The notes: generated by a model from the sequence alone, not told the origin. A DNA stretch of 64,000 bases from Paludibacter sp. UBA6032 (GCA_002427885.1 DIZI01000009.1:62001-126000); one strand, 5' to 3'. Counted from the stretch's first letter, positions 18,144 through 27,299 are shown. Program-made: numbers and translations.

Positions 18144-20171
18144 TTATTTAATTTGAACCAATGCATCATTCACTTCGTTAACAGGTCGTTGGCACGCACC
18201 GTTGCGGCACACATAAATGGTGGTATTCCCTTCAATCAACTTTCCTTCGAGCAAAGTTGAATCTTTATCCGTTTTTCCACCGTATAAAAACACATGCGGT
18301 AAATAATGACTGTCAAATTCTTTTCGTTTGGCTTCGCAATCTTCACCAACAATGGCAACTTCGTAAGGATCTTTCGCAAACCAGGCCATCAGAATATCCC
18401 AGTTGGCATAATAAATCCCGTTTTCCAATGCATGCTGTTTAATATTGGCAAGCATTTTTTTAGCCATCCCGATATAATCTTCATTGTATAAATATTGCCC
18501 CAGAATAAACAGGTTTTTTGCCATTTCGGAATTGGAAGAAGAAATCACATTGTCGGATAATTCCATTTTCCTGGCAATCAGGGCCTGATCGAGATCAGAA
18601 GTGTAATAAAACATACCGCTGTCACCGTCCAGGAAATGTTCAATGCTGTAGGAGCAGAGTTGCTGTGCTTCTTTCAGCCATTTTTCATCGAAAGTAGCCT
18701 GATATAAAGCAATAAATGCCTGAATGGTAAAAGCATAATCATCCAGAAAAGCATTGATTGTTGCTTTGCCGTTTTTATAGTTTCGACTCAAGCGATCATC
18801 TTCCGATTTCATTTCGGTTAAAATGAATTCAGCATTTTTCAAAGCAATTTTCAGGTAGTCGGGATCACCGAAAACCCGGTAAGCATATATAAACGCTTTC
18901 AACATAAGTCCATTCCAGGAAGTAAGGATTTTATCATCCAATGCCGGCCAGATGCGTTTTGACCGTTCGTTTAATAAAATACGTTTTGCTTCAAGGATAC
19001 GATCCGACAATTCAACTTCAGTGAGGTTGTATTTACGGGCAAATTCTTTATCAGAAACTTTTTTATATAAAATACTCCTCTCATGTTCCCAGTTACCTGA
19101 TCCCGAAACATTATAATAATCAATGATCAGGTCGGCATGGTTTCCGATTATTTCTTTTAGTTCATTTTTTTTCCAACAATAGAATTTACCTTCTATGCCT
19201 TCGCTATCGGCATCCAACGATGCATAAAAACCGCCTTTAAGCGAAGTTAATTCCCTCTGAACAAATTCCAGAGTTTCAAAAACGATTGTTTTAAACAATG
19301 GATTTTTTGTTTGCTGATAAGCCGCAGTGTATAAACTAACCAGTTGTGCATTGTCATACAGCATTTTCTCAAAATGAGGAACTTTCCAGACTGCATCGGT
19401 TGAATAACGGGAAAAACCACCGCCAATCTGGTCATAAATTCCTCCATTTGCCATTTTTTCCAAAGTCAATGTGACTGCCGTTAGGGCATCTTCATTCTTT
19501 GTAAGTGAATAATAATGAAGCAAAAACTGATAACCAACCGGCAATGGAAATTTAGGTGCCCCCAACGAGCCGCCTTCTACAAAATCGATATCATTTTTCC
19601 ATTTTACAAAGATGTTATCGAGGTCATCGAGACTAAATTCATGAACTTTAGCATTAGCATAAATCATTTCATTATTTTGAACGCCATCGGTGAGTGATTT
19701 TGCCTGTTCTTCGGCTTTATCGGGATTATTTAGTACAAAACCGGAAACCTGTGAAAGCATATCCAACCATTGATCTTTTTGAAAATAGGTACCACCATAA
19801 ATAGGCCTTCCATCGGGTAATGCGATACAATTCAACGGCCATCCGCCTCTACCGGATAGTAATTGTACCGCATTCATATAAACCTGATCAATATCGGGTC
19901 GTTCTTCGCGATCCACTTTAATCGCCACAAAATTTTCATTCATATACCCGGCAACTTCTTCGTCTTCGAAACTTTCATGTTCCATCACGTGACACCAGTG
20001 ACAGGCCGCATAACCTATACTGACAATAATCATCTTGTTTTCTTTCTTCGCTTTTTCAAGAGCTTCCGGTCCCCACGGATACCAGTTTACCGGATTGTGG
20101 GCATGCTGAAGCAGATAAGGACTGCTTTCATTCATCAGTGAGTTTGTATGTTTGTATTCTTGTGTGTTCAT
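18144..20171 (-). CDS. DUF255/YyaL thioredoxin-like protein (spermatogenesis-associated protein 20 family)
   Basis: 675 residues. The N-terminal ~170 residues are the DUF255 thioredoxin-fold domain with its signature NRLMNESSPYLLQHAHNP-like start (here NSLMNESSPYLLQHAHNPV), CHWCHVM with a CxxC motif, and DREERPDIDQ. The remaining ~500 residues form an (alpha/alpha)6 barrel like that of N-acylglucosamine epimerases/cellobiose epimerases (YDQIGGGFSRYSTD, PHFEKMLYDNAQL, DDKILTSWNGLMLKA, FLDDYAFTIQAFIALYQ). Length matches the family. The biochemical role is not established; a thiol-redox or carbohydrate-related role has been proposed from the domains. It lies between the outer-membrane protein and quinone reductase genes with short gaps. 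Confidence 0.93.
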   Translation of the reverse strand: MNTQEYKHTNSLMNESSPYLLQHAHNPVNWYPWGPEALEKAKKENKMIIVSIGYAACHWCHVMEHESFEDEEVAGYMNENFVAIKVDREERPDIDQVYMNAVQLLSGRGGWPLNCIALPDGRPIYGGTYFQKDQWLDMLSQVSGFVLNNPDKAEEQAKSLTDGVQNNEMIYANAKVHEFSLDDLDNIFVKWKNDIDFVEGGSLGAPKFPLPVGYQFLLHYYSLTKNEDALTAVTLTLEKMANGGIYDQIGGGFSRYSTDAVWKVPHFEKMLYDNAQLVSLYTAAYQQTKNPLFKTIVFETLEFVQRELTSLKGGFYASLDADSEGIEGKFYCWKKNELKEIIGNHADLIIDYYNVSGSGNWEHERSILYKKVSDKEFARKYNLTEVELSDRILEAKRILLNERSKRIWPALDDKILTSWNGLMLKAFIYAYRVFGDPDYLKIALKNAEFILTEMKSEDDRLSRNYKNGKATINAFLDDYAFTIQAFIALYQATFDEKWLKEAQQLCSYSIEHFLDGDSGMFYYTSDLDQALIARKMELSDNVISSSNSEMAKNLFILGQYLYNEDYIGMAKKMLANIKQHALENGIYYANWDILMAWFAKDPYEVAIVGEDCEAKRKEFDSHYLPHVFLYGGKTDKDSTLLEGKLIEGNTTIYVCRNGACQRPVNEVNDALVQIK

Positions 20172-20198
20172 GAATATTATTTATAAATTATGAATTAA

Positions 20199-20936
20199 TT
20201 ATATCGTCCACAAGAAACCCAGATAAGTGCTTGTATAATTATCATTTACGATGCTGTGGCCGAAAGAAAATATAATATGAAATTTCGCTGATGGATTAAA
20301 CGATCCGCCAATATTGAATGCGCTAACAGGATTATTACCAATTGCATCGGCTGTATGATAATTAAGTTCGCCACCGAGTGTTATTGCGGGTGAAAAGTCA
20401 TATTGCAGTTCCCAGCCGTAAAACATCCAGTTTTTGGTATTTATTCCCGGATTAAACCAATATCCGACTCCACCGTAAGTAGTCATCTTTCCCCAGGATT
20501 TTTGTACCCATACCGGAAGATAGAATTGGGTTTTTCCATTCCCGAAAGCTGAATTTTTTATGGTTGGAATTTCCAGAATTGGAAAGATACCTATTTGTGG
20601 CATGTTTTCTGTTTCCTGAATAAAACGGTATTTCACTCCAAATTCCGTATAGGCATAACCGATCTTAAACCCGTTTTGCATGGAATAATCATAATTCAGG
20701 GGTAAAAGAAGATGAACCTGAACATTTGGAACCAATCCGTAATTCACTTCTATATGTGGACTTGTTCCCGAGCCTTCACCCGGACGAAAAGTATTAATGG
20801 TAGCTATATAATATTCCCAGTGTTTAAAATCAACCGGCTGTGGATCATCCGTATTAAAAGGAGGACCTGCAACGACTTGTTGTTCTGAGAAGAGAATAAC
20901 AAACAGGAAGAGAATATATTTGAGCTTTACTTTCAT
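20199..20936 (-). CDS. Outer-membrane beta-barrel transporter-like protein
   Basis: 245 residues with a signal peptide (KYILFLFVILFSEQQVVA, then GPPFNTDDPQPVDFKHWEYY). The mature part is strand-rich with alternating hydrophobics and many aromatics, ending in the hydrophobic-aromatic pattern YTSTYLGFLWTI typical of outer-membrane barrels. The start of the mature protein resembles the transporter family related to meta-pathway phenol-degradation proteins. It probably sits in the outer membrane; the solute is unknown. It is the first gene of a possible unit with the DUF255 protein and quinone reductase (27 bp to the next gene). Confidence 0.75.
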   Translation of the reverse strand: MKVKLKYILFLFVILFSEQQVVAGPPFNTDDPQPVDFKHWEYYIATINTFRPGEGSGTSPHIEVNYGLVPNVQVHLLLPLNYDYSMQNGFKIGYAYTEFGVKYRFIQETENMPQIGIFPILEIPTIKNSAFGNGKTQFYLPVWVQKSWGKMTTYGGVGYWFNPGINTKNWMFYGWELQYDFSPAITLGGELNYHTADAIGNNPVSAFNIGGSFNPSAKFHIIFSFGHSIVNDNYTSTYLGFLWTI

Positions 20937-21036
20937 CGCAAATATCCCGAAATCTGTTACAATAGATGACTAAATTTAAATTATATAACAAAAAAAACGG
21001 CATTGTGTTTTAAATGAAGCAGGAGTGAGGGGAAAT

Positions 21037-21063
21037 TAAAAAGGCAATCTGTTTAGATTGCCT
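21037..21063 (-). terminator. Rho-independent terminator of the Rossmann-protein operon
   Basis: Inverted repeat AGGCAATCT - GTTT - AGATTGCCT (21042-21063). Read on the minus strand it is followed by TTTTTAATTTCC. It lies 31 bp after the stop of the minus-strand gene at 21094 and probably ends the long operon running from 26018. Confidence 0.8.
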
Positions 21064-21093
21064 GATATTAAAAGAGATGAATTGAAAATCAAA

Positions 21094-21762
21094 TTAATTA
21101 TTTCTTACAATTTCGTTGATATCTCTGCTTTCCAGAATTCTCTTATCGCTTCCTTTAATTACGGCAGCAATCAGCGCTTTCCCAAGTATCGCGGTATTGG
21201 TAACCATGCCTTCATAATGCTTTAAAATAAAATAAAACGGTTTGAAAAAGGCGTACATGATTCTGTAAAGCTTTGTTCTTGACTGAATACCGTTCAAAGG
21301 CTGAATATATCCCGGTCGGAACATGTAAGCACTTTTAAAAGGCATATGCAACAATGTATTTTCTGTTTTTCCTTTTACACGTGCCCACATGGTTTTTCCT
21401 TTTTCCGAGCTATCAGCGCCCGCACCGGATATATAACAAAAACTAATTGATTTATTTGCCTTCAAAACCGCTTCAGCTACCTTTGTTGTAAGTTCAAAGG
21501 TATTTTTATGATAATCAGCTTCCGAAAGTCCGGCAGAAGTGACGCCCAGACAATAAAAACAGGCATCGTATCCGCTCAATTGCTTGGAAATAGCCGATAA
21601 ATCGAAGAAATCGTTGTGAATTATTTCGATTAGTTTGGCATGTGTGACTTTGCATGATTGACGGTTCACAACAAGGACCGATTCAATCTGAGTATCTTTC
21701 AGGCATTCGGTCAAAACACCTTGTCCAATCATTCCTGTGGAACCAAATAATATAACTTTCAT
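21094..21762 (-). CDS. NAD(P)-binding Rossmann-fold protein (SDR-like, NmrA/oxidoreductase HTATIP2-like)
   Basis: From ATG 21762 this is 222 residues with the dinucleotide loop right at the N-terminus: MKVILFGSTGMIGQGVL (GxxGxxG). A TTG frame 20 codons longer exists but adds an unrelated tail. Later features are CFYCLGVTSAGLSEADYHKNTFELT and ISFCYISGAGADSSEKGKTMWARVKGKTE, with a YISGAG..K arrangement reminiscent of atypical SDRs. It is predicted to be a soluble NAD(P)H-binding oxidoreductase or redox sensor. It is the last gene of the operon that begins with the thioredoxin-like gene, 88 bp after the alcohol dehydrogenase, and is followed by a terminator. Confidence 0.85.
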   Translation of the reverse strand: MKVILFGSTGMIGQGVLTECLKDTQIESVLVVNRQSCKVTHAKLIEIIHNDFFDLSAISKQLSGYDACFYCLGVTSAGLSEADYHKNTFELTTKVAEAVLKANKSISFCYISGAGADSSEKGKTMWARVKGKTENTLLHMPFKSAYMFRPGYIQPLNGIQSRTKLYRIMYAFFKPFYFILKHYEGMVTNTAILGKALIAAVIKGSDKRILESRDINEIVRNN

Positions 21763-21850
21763 ATCCGTATTGTTGTTTGATCTTTTTTCGGTTTTAAAGC
21801 AAAGTAAAAACAGGAAAAGCAATGGTTTTACTTTCCCTGTTTTTTCTTTA

Positions 21851-23011
21851 TCAATAACTCATTTCCACGATTTTGGCTGCATCGGCAGGAGCTAGTTTTT
21901 GATGTTCACCTAAGCCCATCCAACCACGATCGGTAAAGCGTTTCGAAACAATTTCGGCTGTTCCTGCAAACTCAGCAGTATATTCCGAAAGTTTGGTTTT
22001 AATCCCCACCGAATGGAAAAATTCTTCTGTCTTATCAATTCCGGCTTTTGCTTTTTCTTCGATGGTTCCGTTGGTAACGCCCCAAACACGTTCTGCATAT
22101 TGAGCTAACTTTTCTTTTTTAGTTTCAATATTATAACGGTAATGACTTGGAGCAATGATAGCCAATGTTCTGGCATGGTCAATTCCAAACATGGCTGTCA
22201 GTTCATGTCCCATCATATGTACTGCCCAATCGCCGGGAACACCTTCTCCGATTAATCCGTTCAAGGCCATGGTGCAACTCCACATAAAATTGGAAGCTGC
22301 ATTATAATCCGAAGGATTTTTTAAAATGGCAGGTGCTATTTCCACCAAGGTTTGAAGAATGCTTTCGGCAAAACGATCCTGCAACAATCCATTGGCCGGA
22401 TAGGTCATATATTGTTCCATCACATGCGTAAATGCATCCACCAATCCGTTTGCAATTTGGATTTGCGGAATGGAACTTATCACTTGCGGATCGAGGATTG
22501 AGAACAAAGGGAATAAAGCCGGACCCCCGGATGCTAGTTTTTCTTTTGTTTCCTTACGGGTTATTACATATCCCGAATTCATTTCCGAACCGGTTGCCGG
22601 TAAGGTTAATATGGTACCAAAAGGCATCCCTTTCAGCGATGGTTTTCCGGAAGTAAGTAAATCCCAGGGAGTTTCACCTTCGTATTCAGTGGCTGCCGAC
22701 AAAAATTTAGTTCCATCAATGACTGAACCGCCTCCAACTGCCAGCAGGAAGGTTATTTTCTCCGATTTAATCACTTTCAATGCTTCCATAAGAACTGCAT
22801 ATTCAGGATTTGCAGGAATTCCTCCGAATTCAACCACATCAAACGATGAAAGTGCTTTCTTTACCTGTTCGTAAACACCATTCGATTTGATACTTCCACC
22901 TCCGTAAAGTAAAAGTATTTTGGCATTAGCAGGAATCTCTTTGGAGAGATTTGCAATTTTACCTTTTCCGAAAATAATCTTAGTCGGATTTTTAAACTCA
23001 AAATTGTTCAT
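21851..23011 (-). CDS. Iron-containing alcohol dehydrogenase (YqhD/BdhA-like)
   Basis: 386 residues of the group III iron-containing alcohol dehydrogenase family. It begins with the typical FEFKNPTKIIFGKGKIANL, carries the NADP-binding GGGS(V)IDGTKF block (AVGGGSVIDGTKFLSAA), PATGSEMNSGYVIT, and the metal-binding histidines in HVMEQYMTYP, DWAVHMMGHELTAMFGIDHARTLAII. The pattern is closest to the YqhD/butanol dehydrogenase branch, NADPH-dependent enzymes that reduce a wide range of short aldehydes. It is 27 bp downstream of the medium-chain reductase and shares its operon with a MarR regulator, consistent with a detoxification role. Confidence 0.94.
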   Translation of the reverse strand: MNNFEFKNPTKIIFGKGKIANLSKEIPANAKILLLYGGGSIKSNGVYEQVKKALSSFDVVEFGGIPANPEYAVLMEALKVIKSEKITFLLAVGGGSVIDGTKFLSAATEYEGETPWDLLTSGKPSLKGMPFGTILTLPATGSEMNSGYVITRKETKEKLASGGPALFPLFSILDPQVISSIPQIQIANGLVDAFTHVMEQYMTYPANGLLQDRFAESILQTLVEIAPAILKNPSDYNAASNFMWSCTMALNGLIGEGVPGDWAVHMMGHELTAMFGIDHARTLAIIAPSHYRYNIETKKEKLAQYAERVWGVTNGTIEEKAKAGIDKTEEFFHSVGIKTKLSEYTAEFAGTAEIVSKRFTDRGWMGLGEHQKLAPADAAKIVEMSY

Positions 23012-23038
23012 TAGTTTTTCTTTTAAATAGTTGTTTCA

Positions 23039-24034
23039 TTATATTTTTACAATCATTTTCCCATTATTTTTTCCTTCGAAAAGATCGATAAAGGCCTGTG
23101 GAATCTGATCAAATCCTTCCACTATTGTCTCGGCATAAGTCAGTTTTCCTTCCTTTAACCAGTTGGCTAACTGCCCCATAGCGACAGGAAATTTGGGAGC
23201 ATAGTTTCCGATGGTAAATCCCTGCATCAGGGCACTGTTTTTTACTAAAACGGTTTCCACTCTGGGACCCATTGGAACCGAAATTTCGTTATAAACCGAA
23301 ATAGATCCGCATACTATGATTCTGGCAAACTTATTAATATTCGCCAAAACCCCATCGGTGATGTCACCTCCCACGTTATCAAAATACAGGTCCACGCCAT
23401 TGGGACATAATTCTGCAATGGCATCCTTCATGTTTTTGGTGGTTTTGTAGTTGATACCTTCGTCAAAGCCAAATTTCGATTTTAGCATTTCTACTTTTTC
23501 ATCCGTTCCGGCAATTCCAATAACCCGACAACCCAGAATTTTTCCGATTTGTCCGACAATACTTCCAACGGCACCTGCTGCCCCAGAAACAACCAGTGTC
23601 TCTCCTTTTTGAGGTTTCCCGATTTCGGTTAATCCCAGATAGGCTGTCATTCCCGTCATTCCAAGAACTCCCAAATAAGCTGATAAAGGTGCTTTAGAAG
23701 GATCAACTTTCAGTAAACCTTTACCATCGGACTTTTGGAATTCTTTCCATTCGAGCATACCGGAGACAAAGTCGCCTTTGTTGAAGCCTTCTAAGTTCGA
23801 TTCCATTACTTCGGCCACCATTCCGGAGTTTATCGGTTGTTGTAACTGAAACGGTGGTACATACGACTTTGCATCGATCATTCTTCCCCGTAAATACGGA
23901 TCTACAGAAACATAGGTCGTTTTTAAAAGGATTTCGCCGTTACCTGGTAGAGGTTTTTCTCCGTCAATAAATTTAAAATCCGAAAGCTGAGGTCTGCCTA
24001 CCGGTCTTTTGTCTAATATAATTGTTTTATTCAT
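23039..24034 (-). CDS. NADP-dependent medium-chain oxidoreductase (CurA/leukotriene B4 dehydrogenase-like)
   Basis: 331 residues of the zinc-independent MDR family (curcumin reductase CurA, 2-alkenal reductase). Markers: KRPVGRPQLSDFKF at the start, DPYLRGRM, GMTAYLGLTEIGKPQKGETLVVSGAAGAVGSIVGQIGKI with the nucleotide loop AxGAVGS, and YFDNVGGDI. These enzymes reduce the double bond of alpha,beta-unsaturated aldehydes and ketones with NADPH. It is 47 bp downstream of the MarR gene and just upstream of the aldehyde-reducing alcohol dehydrogenase, so the two may act on the same reactive carbonyls. Confidence 0.94.
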   Translation of the reverse strand: MNKTIILDKRPVGRPQLSDFKFIDGEKPLPGNGEILLKTTYVSVDPYLRGRMIDAKSYVPPFQLQQPINSGMVAEVMESNLEGFNKGDFVSGMLEWKEFQKSDGKGLLKVDPSKAPLSAYLGVLGMTGMTAYLGLTEIGKPQKGETLVVSGAAGAVGSIVGQIGKILGCRVIGIAGTDEKVEMLKSKFGFDEGINYKTTKNMKDAIAELCPNGVDLYFDNVGGDITDGVLANINKFARIIVCGSISVYNEISVPMGPRVETVLVKNSALMQGFTIGNYAPKFPVAMGQLANWLKEGKLTYAETIVEGFDQIPQAFIDLFEGKNNGKMIVKI

Positions 24035-24081
24035 TTTATTTATTTTGTTGCAAATTGAAATTTCAACTGTAATATTTTTAT

Positions 24082-24531
24082 TTAAGCCCGAATTTTATCC
24101 AAGAGTCTGTTTAATTCCAAAACCTCTTCATTGGTAAGATTCTTTAAAAGTGTATCTGCTTTATTTTCACAATCATACATCCCAGATAATAGAGCTAATC
24201 CTTTTTCGGTAATTTCCACATCTTTTTGCCTTCTGTCTGTTGGATTTTCTTTCCGGTCGATATATCCTTTTTCGTAGAGCTTATCCACTATCCGGCTGAC
24301 ATCTGAATTCTTGTCAAGCATGCGCTCTTTTAAAAAACCGATTGAAGAAGGACATTCACAATGAAAACCACGCAGAACCTTCAAAATATTATATTGAGGT
24401 TCAGTTAATCCGTGTTTTTTCAATGACTGCAAAAAAGTATAACTCAAATGTTTTACAGTAAACATTAGATTTATTAATGCTTTGTGATAGTCATTTGTGA
24501 AGCGTCTTTTTATTTCATCTTCAATTTTCAT
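24082..24531 (-). CDS. MarR family transcriptional regulator
   Basis: 149 residues with a winged helix-turn-helix: LTEPQYNILKVLRG (recognition region start), DVSRIVDKLYEKGYIDRKENPTDRRQKDVEITEKG (wing with the typical DRRQKxVxIT). It has C-x-C cysteines (GFHCECPSS) next to the DNA-binding helix and another Cys near YDCENK, which might sense electrophiles or oxidants (inference). It sits in the middle of an operon with DoxX-like, medium-chain reductase and alcohol dehydrogenase genes, 6 bp after the DoxX gene; it probably controls this operon, although no operator could be picked out. Confidence 0.93.
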   Translation of the reverse strand: MKIEDEIKRRFTNDYHKALINLMFTVKHLSYTFLQSLKKHGLTEPQYNILKVLRGFHCECPSSIGFLKERMLDKNSDVSRIVDKLYEKGYIDRKENPTDRRQKDVEITEKGLALLSGMYDCENKADTLLKNLTNEEVLELNRLLDKIRA

Positions 24532-24537
24532 TGGTTG

Positions 24538-24888
24538 TTATGACTTTAAAAGTTCCGGATTTCTAAGAAAACCTGTAATCCATACCAAAATAAGAACTAC
24601 TGATGGCGTTATAATGCTCATTCCACCTGTCATGTGAATAATGATGGCTCCACCCATATAAGAACTCAATAACAGTAAACCTATTTTATTCGTTTTAGGA
24701 ATTAAAAATAACAATGCTGAAATAATTTCTCCAATTGGTATGATAAAGCGCCAATCACCTAATTTCATTTGTTCCATTTGTTCCGGATGTAAAAATTTCG
24801 CGCTGGCACTGAATAAAAATAAGGCTGCTAATAAGCCTGAAATCACCCAGGCAATTATTTTACTTGTTTTATTGATTTCTGTTGTCAT
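24538..24888 (-). CDS. DoxX-like membrane protein
   Basis: 116 residues with four predicted transmembrane segments (IIAWVISGLLAALFLFSASAKF, WRFIIPIGEIISALLFLIP, KIGLLLLSSYMGGAIIIHM, PSVVLILVWITGFL). The pattern matches DoxX/DoxD-like proteins, here with FSASAKFLHPEQM after the first helix. Family members occur with redox and detoxification genes; the molecular function is not established. It lies immediately upstream of the marR gene (6 bp). Confidence 0.88.
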   Translation of the reverse strand: MTTEINKTSKIIAWVISGLLAALFLFSASAKFLHPEQMEQMKLGDWRFIIPIGEIISALLFLIPKTNKIGLLLLSSYMGGAIIIHMTGGMSIITPSVVLILVWITGFLRNPELLKS

Positions 24889-24928
24889 AATTTAACTGGT
24901 TTTTACTTGTAATTCATTATTGTTTGAT

Positions 24929-25516
24929 TTATTTGTCCCCCAGTAATCTGATGACTGAAGCTTTACCCTTATGAAGCTGACCTTCATTTAATTCTGTTTC
25001 GGTTTTAGTAATCTGTTTCTCTTTCAAATCATTAAAATCGCGAGTCAGTTCTTCTTCCGAAAAAAGCATCTCTAAATTACGTGGTCCGCCGGAATTATTC
25101 ACCAGTTGTTCTTTCGAAAATCCTTCCAGAATAATCACTCCACCCGGTTTCAGCAATCGGAGTAGTTTTTGATGATTCTCTTCCCTGTTCATTGTATGTA
25201 CATAAATCAGAACGATAGCATCAAAACTATTTTCTTCAAATTCAAACTCTTCAATGGAAGCTGTCTGATAATTCAACCTGACATTGTTCTTTTCAGCTAA
25301 TTTCTCAGCTTTCTTTTTTGCCTCTTCACTACTATCAAATGCAACCACATCCCAACCTTTTATTGCTGCATAAACGGCATTCCGTCCTTCGCCTTCCGCC
25401 GGAAAAAGTATTTTGCCGGGTTGAAGTTTCGATAGTTCTTCTTTGTAAAATTCATTCGGATTTACTCCATACACATACTCTTCCTGTGCATAGCGTTGAT
25501 TCCATATATTTTCCAT
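24929..25516 (-). CDS. Class I SAM-dependent methyltransferase (TehB-like)
   Basis: 195 residues: start MENIWNQRYAQEEYVYGVNPNEFYKEEL, motif I KILFPAEGEGRNAVYAAIKGWDVVAFDSS, motif II/III IVLIYVHTMNREENHQKLLRLLKPGGVIILEGF. The acidic residue after the second strand (FDSS) binds SAM ribose. This subgroup resembles tellurite/thiopurine-type methyltransferases. It detoxifies small molecules or metalloids in characterised relatives; the substrate here is unknown. The ATG overlaps the stop of the upstream 76-residue gene (TAATG), so translation is probably coupled. Confidence 0.9.
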   Translation of the reverse strand: MENIWNQRYAQEEYVYGVNPNEFYKEELSKLQPGKILFPAEGEGRNAVYAAIKGWDVVAFDSSEEAKKKAEKLAEKNNVRLNYQTASIEEFEFEENSFDAIVLIYVHTMNREENHQKLLRLLKPGGVIILEGFSKEQLVNNSGGPRNLEMLFSEEELTRDFNDLKEKQITKTETELNEGQLHKGKASVIRLLGDK

Positions 25517-25746
25517 TACTTCTCATTTATTTTGCGTTCCAACTCATCCAAACGATCATTCGCATCATGTACCATCAGTACAAAACGCACAAAGGGTGCA
25601 CCCAATAAAAATAAGGCTGTTGATGTGATAAGTCCTAACCATTCAAAATGGATAATATTGGCAACAATACCCACTAAACCTAATAATGTGGCAATTACTC
25701 CTCCCGGAACACCCAGCGGGCATCTTAATTTTTTCTTTTCCTGCAT
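25516..25746 (-). CDS. Small two-helix membrane protein
   Basis: 76 residues with two hydrophobic segments (GVIATLLGLVGIVANIIHF and GLITSTALFLLGAPFVRFVLMVHD) after a basic N-terminus (MQEKKKLRCPLGVPGG), and an acidic-basic C-terminal tail. The segment KCPLGVPGG-like then TM is seen in small conserved Bacteroidota proteins without known role. It overlaps the methyltransferase start by one base and is preceded 2 bp upstream by the thioredoxin-like gene, so it belongs to this operon. Confidence 0.75.
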   Translation of the reverse strand: MQEKKKLRCPLGVPGGVIATLLGLVGIVANIIHFEWLGLITSTALFLLGAPFVRFVLMVHDANDRLDELERKINEK

Positions 25747-25748
25747 TT

Positions 25749-26018
25749 CTAATATGTTTTTAGTTTATTCAATAATTCTTGTTTTGTTGGAACTGATTTA
25801 AATACAATCTCATTGTTTATCAAAAGTACAGGTACGGTATGAATACCTAATTTCATTGTTTTAAACATGCCCATGGGCGAATTTGCCATAGACTTTTTGA
25901 ATTGAAACCGATCATTAAACTGAGGTAATACTTCATCAAGCAGCCGTTGTAAAATTTTACAATTCGGACAACTCAATGTATAATACATCTCAATCGGAAT
26001 GGGTTTTGAACTATTCAT
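25749..26018 (-). CDS. Small thioredoxin/glutaredoxin-like protein
   Basis: 89 residues with CPNC active site in MYYTLSCPNCKILQRLLDE and the cis-Pro of the thioredoxin fold in HTVPVLLINNEIVF. It is probably a cytosolic thiol-disulfide oxidoreductase. It is the first gene of the tightly spaced minus-strand operon that ends at 21094. The ATG at 26018 gives the complete fold. Confidence 0.88.
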   Translation of the reverse strand: MNSSKPIPIEMYYTLSCPNCKILQRLLDEVLPQFNDRFQFKKSMANSPMGMFKTMKLGIHTVPVLLINNEIVFKSVPTKQELLNKLKTY

Positions 26019-26249
26019 GCTTTATTTGTTTTAGTAATTTTCAGACAATGCCCGTATTTGAACTATACTCAAAAAATTATATGCGTAATAACGTTATGTG
26101 TTACAACATATATTTTAAAAGAATGTTCAGCTCTGAATAAGAACCGAACATTTAAATATTGTATCATCATCCGGAATATAACTGGAATAAAATGATAATG
26201 AGTACTATGAACTGTTGGAATGAATCAAAAAAACTTCAGAAAAAAATCA

Positions 26250-27287
26250 TTAATGTTTTTTTTGTTCCAGGTCAAGCAACCATTTCTTTCTCCACAATCC
26301 GCCTCCGTAACCGGTAAGGCTTCCATCCATTCCAATGACTCTGTGACAGGGAATCAAAATAGAAATTCTGTTCATCCCGTTAGCATTGGCTACCGCGCGT
26401 ACAGCTTCCGGTCTTTTTAAAGCAGTTGCCTGTTCTTTGTAGGAACGGGTTGTTCCGTAAGGGATGTTTTGCAGTTCTTTCCATACCGCTTGCTGAAATT
26501 CCGAACCGGGAGTAAATAGCTGCACACTGAATTCTTTCCGCTTTCCTTCAAAATATTCATTTAGTTGCAATTCCAACATATCAAAATGCTTATTGGCACC
26601 TAAAATGATATCCGCGTTTAATCTTTTGGCTAGCGATTTTAATTCCGTTTCCAGCATTTTACGGTCTGTAAACTCCAAAAGGCAAATCCCTTCATCCACC
26701 GCACCGGCATACATTGTTCCCAAAGGCGTTTCAATCCTCTTTATATTGATTATATGTCTTCCTTTACTGTTTGATGGCGATACACCAAAAACGGACTTAA
26801 AGGAGTCATTAAATCCACTCAATGATTCAAATCCTGAGTCGAATGCTACTGATGTTACCGATTCCCCTTGTTGTATTTTTTTAAAAGCAGTGTTAATTCG
26901 ATACATACGTTGGTAGGCATGAAAGGTGATACCATGATTTTTGAGAAACCAACGCCTGATTTTACTGGGTTCAATTCCTTTCTGAACCAAATTCCAATCT
27001 TTGAATTTCAGGGATGGATCTGCATTCAGTTCATTCAGAATGTCTTTGATATAATCGGGAGTTTCATCCGGTTTAACCAGCGGATTACATATTTTACACG
27101 GTCTGTATCCTTTCAGAATAGCTTCCTTCACAGTGGCGAAAAATTCTACATTTTCCTCTTTGGGTTTTCGGGCGGTGCAGGTAGGCCGGCAAAATATACC
27201 GGTAGTTTTCACAGCTGCAAAGAATATACCTTCGTAGGATACATCTTTGTCAACAAGTGCCTTATACATTATTTTATCTGTCAACAT
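26250..27287 (-). CDS. ada: Bifunctional Ada: methylphosphotriester sensor/AraC-type activator and O6-methylguanine-DNA methyltransferase
   Basis: 345 residues in three parts. Residues 1-80: Ada zinc/methyl-acceptor domain (GIFFAAVKTTGIFCRPTCTARKP ... YRPCKICNP) with four Cys. Residues ~85-175: AraC-type HTH (GIEPSKIRRWFLKNHGITFHAYQRMYRINTAFKKIQ ... SVTSVAFDSGFESLSGFNDSFKSVFG). Residues ~180-345: O6-alkylguanine transferase with active-site Cys in ILIPCHRVIG and the DNA-binding GTTRSYKEQATAL. Methylation of the N-terminal Cys is known to turn Ada into an activator of its own regulon. A well-formed Bacteroidota promoter is upstream. It is a single gene. Confidence 0.96.
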   Translation of the reverse strand: MLTDKIMYKALVDKDVSYEGIFFAAVKTTGIFCRPTCTARKPKEENVEFFATVKEAILKGYRPCKICNPLVKPDETPDYIKDILNELNADPSLKFKDWNLVQKGIEPSKIRRWFLKNHGITFHAYQRMYRINTAFKKIQQGESVTSVAFDSGFESLSGFNDSFKSVFGVSPSNSKGRHIINIKRIETPLGTMYAGAVDEGICLLEFTDRKMLETELKSLAKRLNADIILGANKHFDMLELQLNEYFEGKRKEFSVQLFTPGSEFQQAVWKELQNIPYGTTRSYKEQATALKRPEAVRAVANANGMNRISILIPCHRVIGMDGSLTGYGGGLWRKKWLLDLEQKKH

Positions 27288-27299
27288 AGTTTTTTATGG

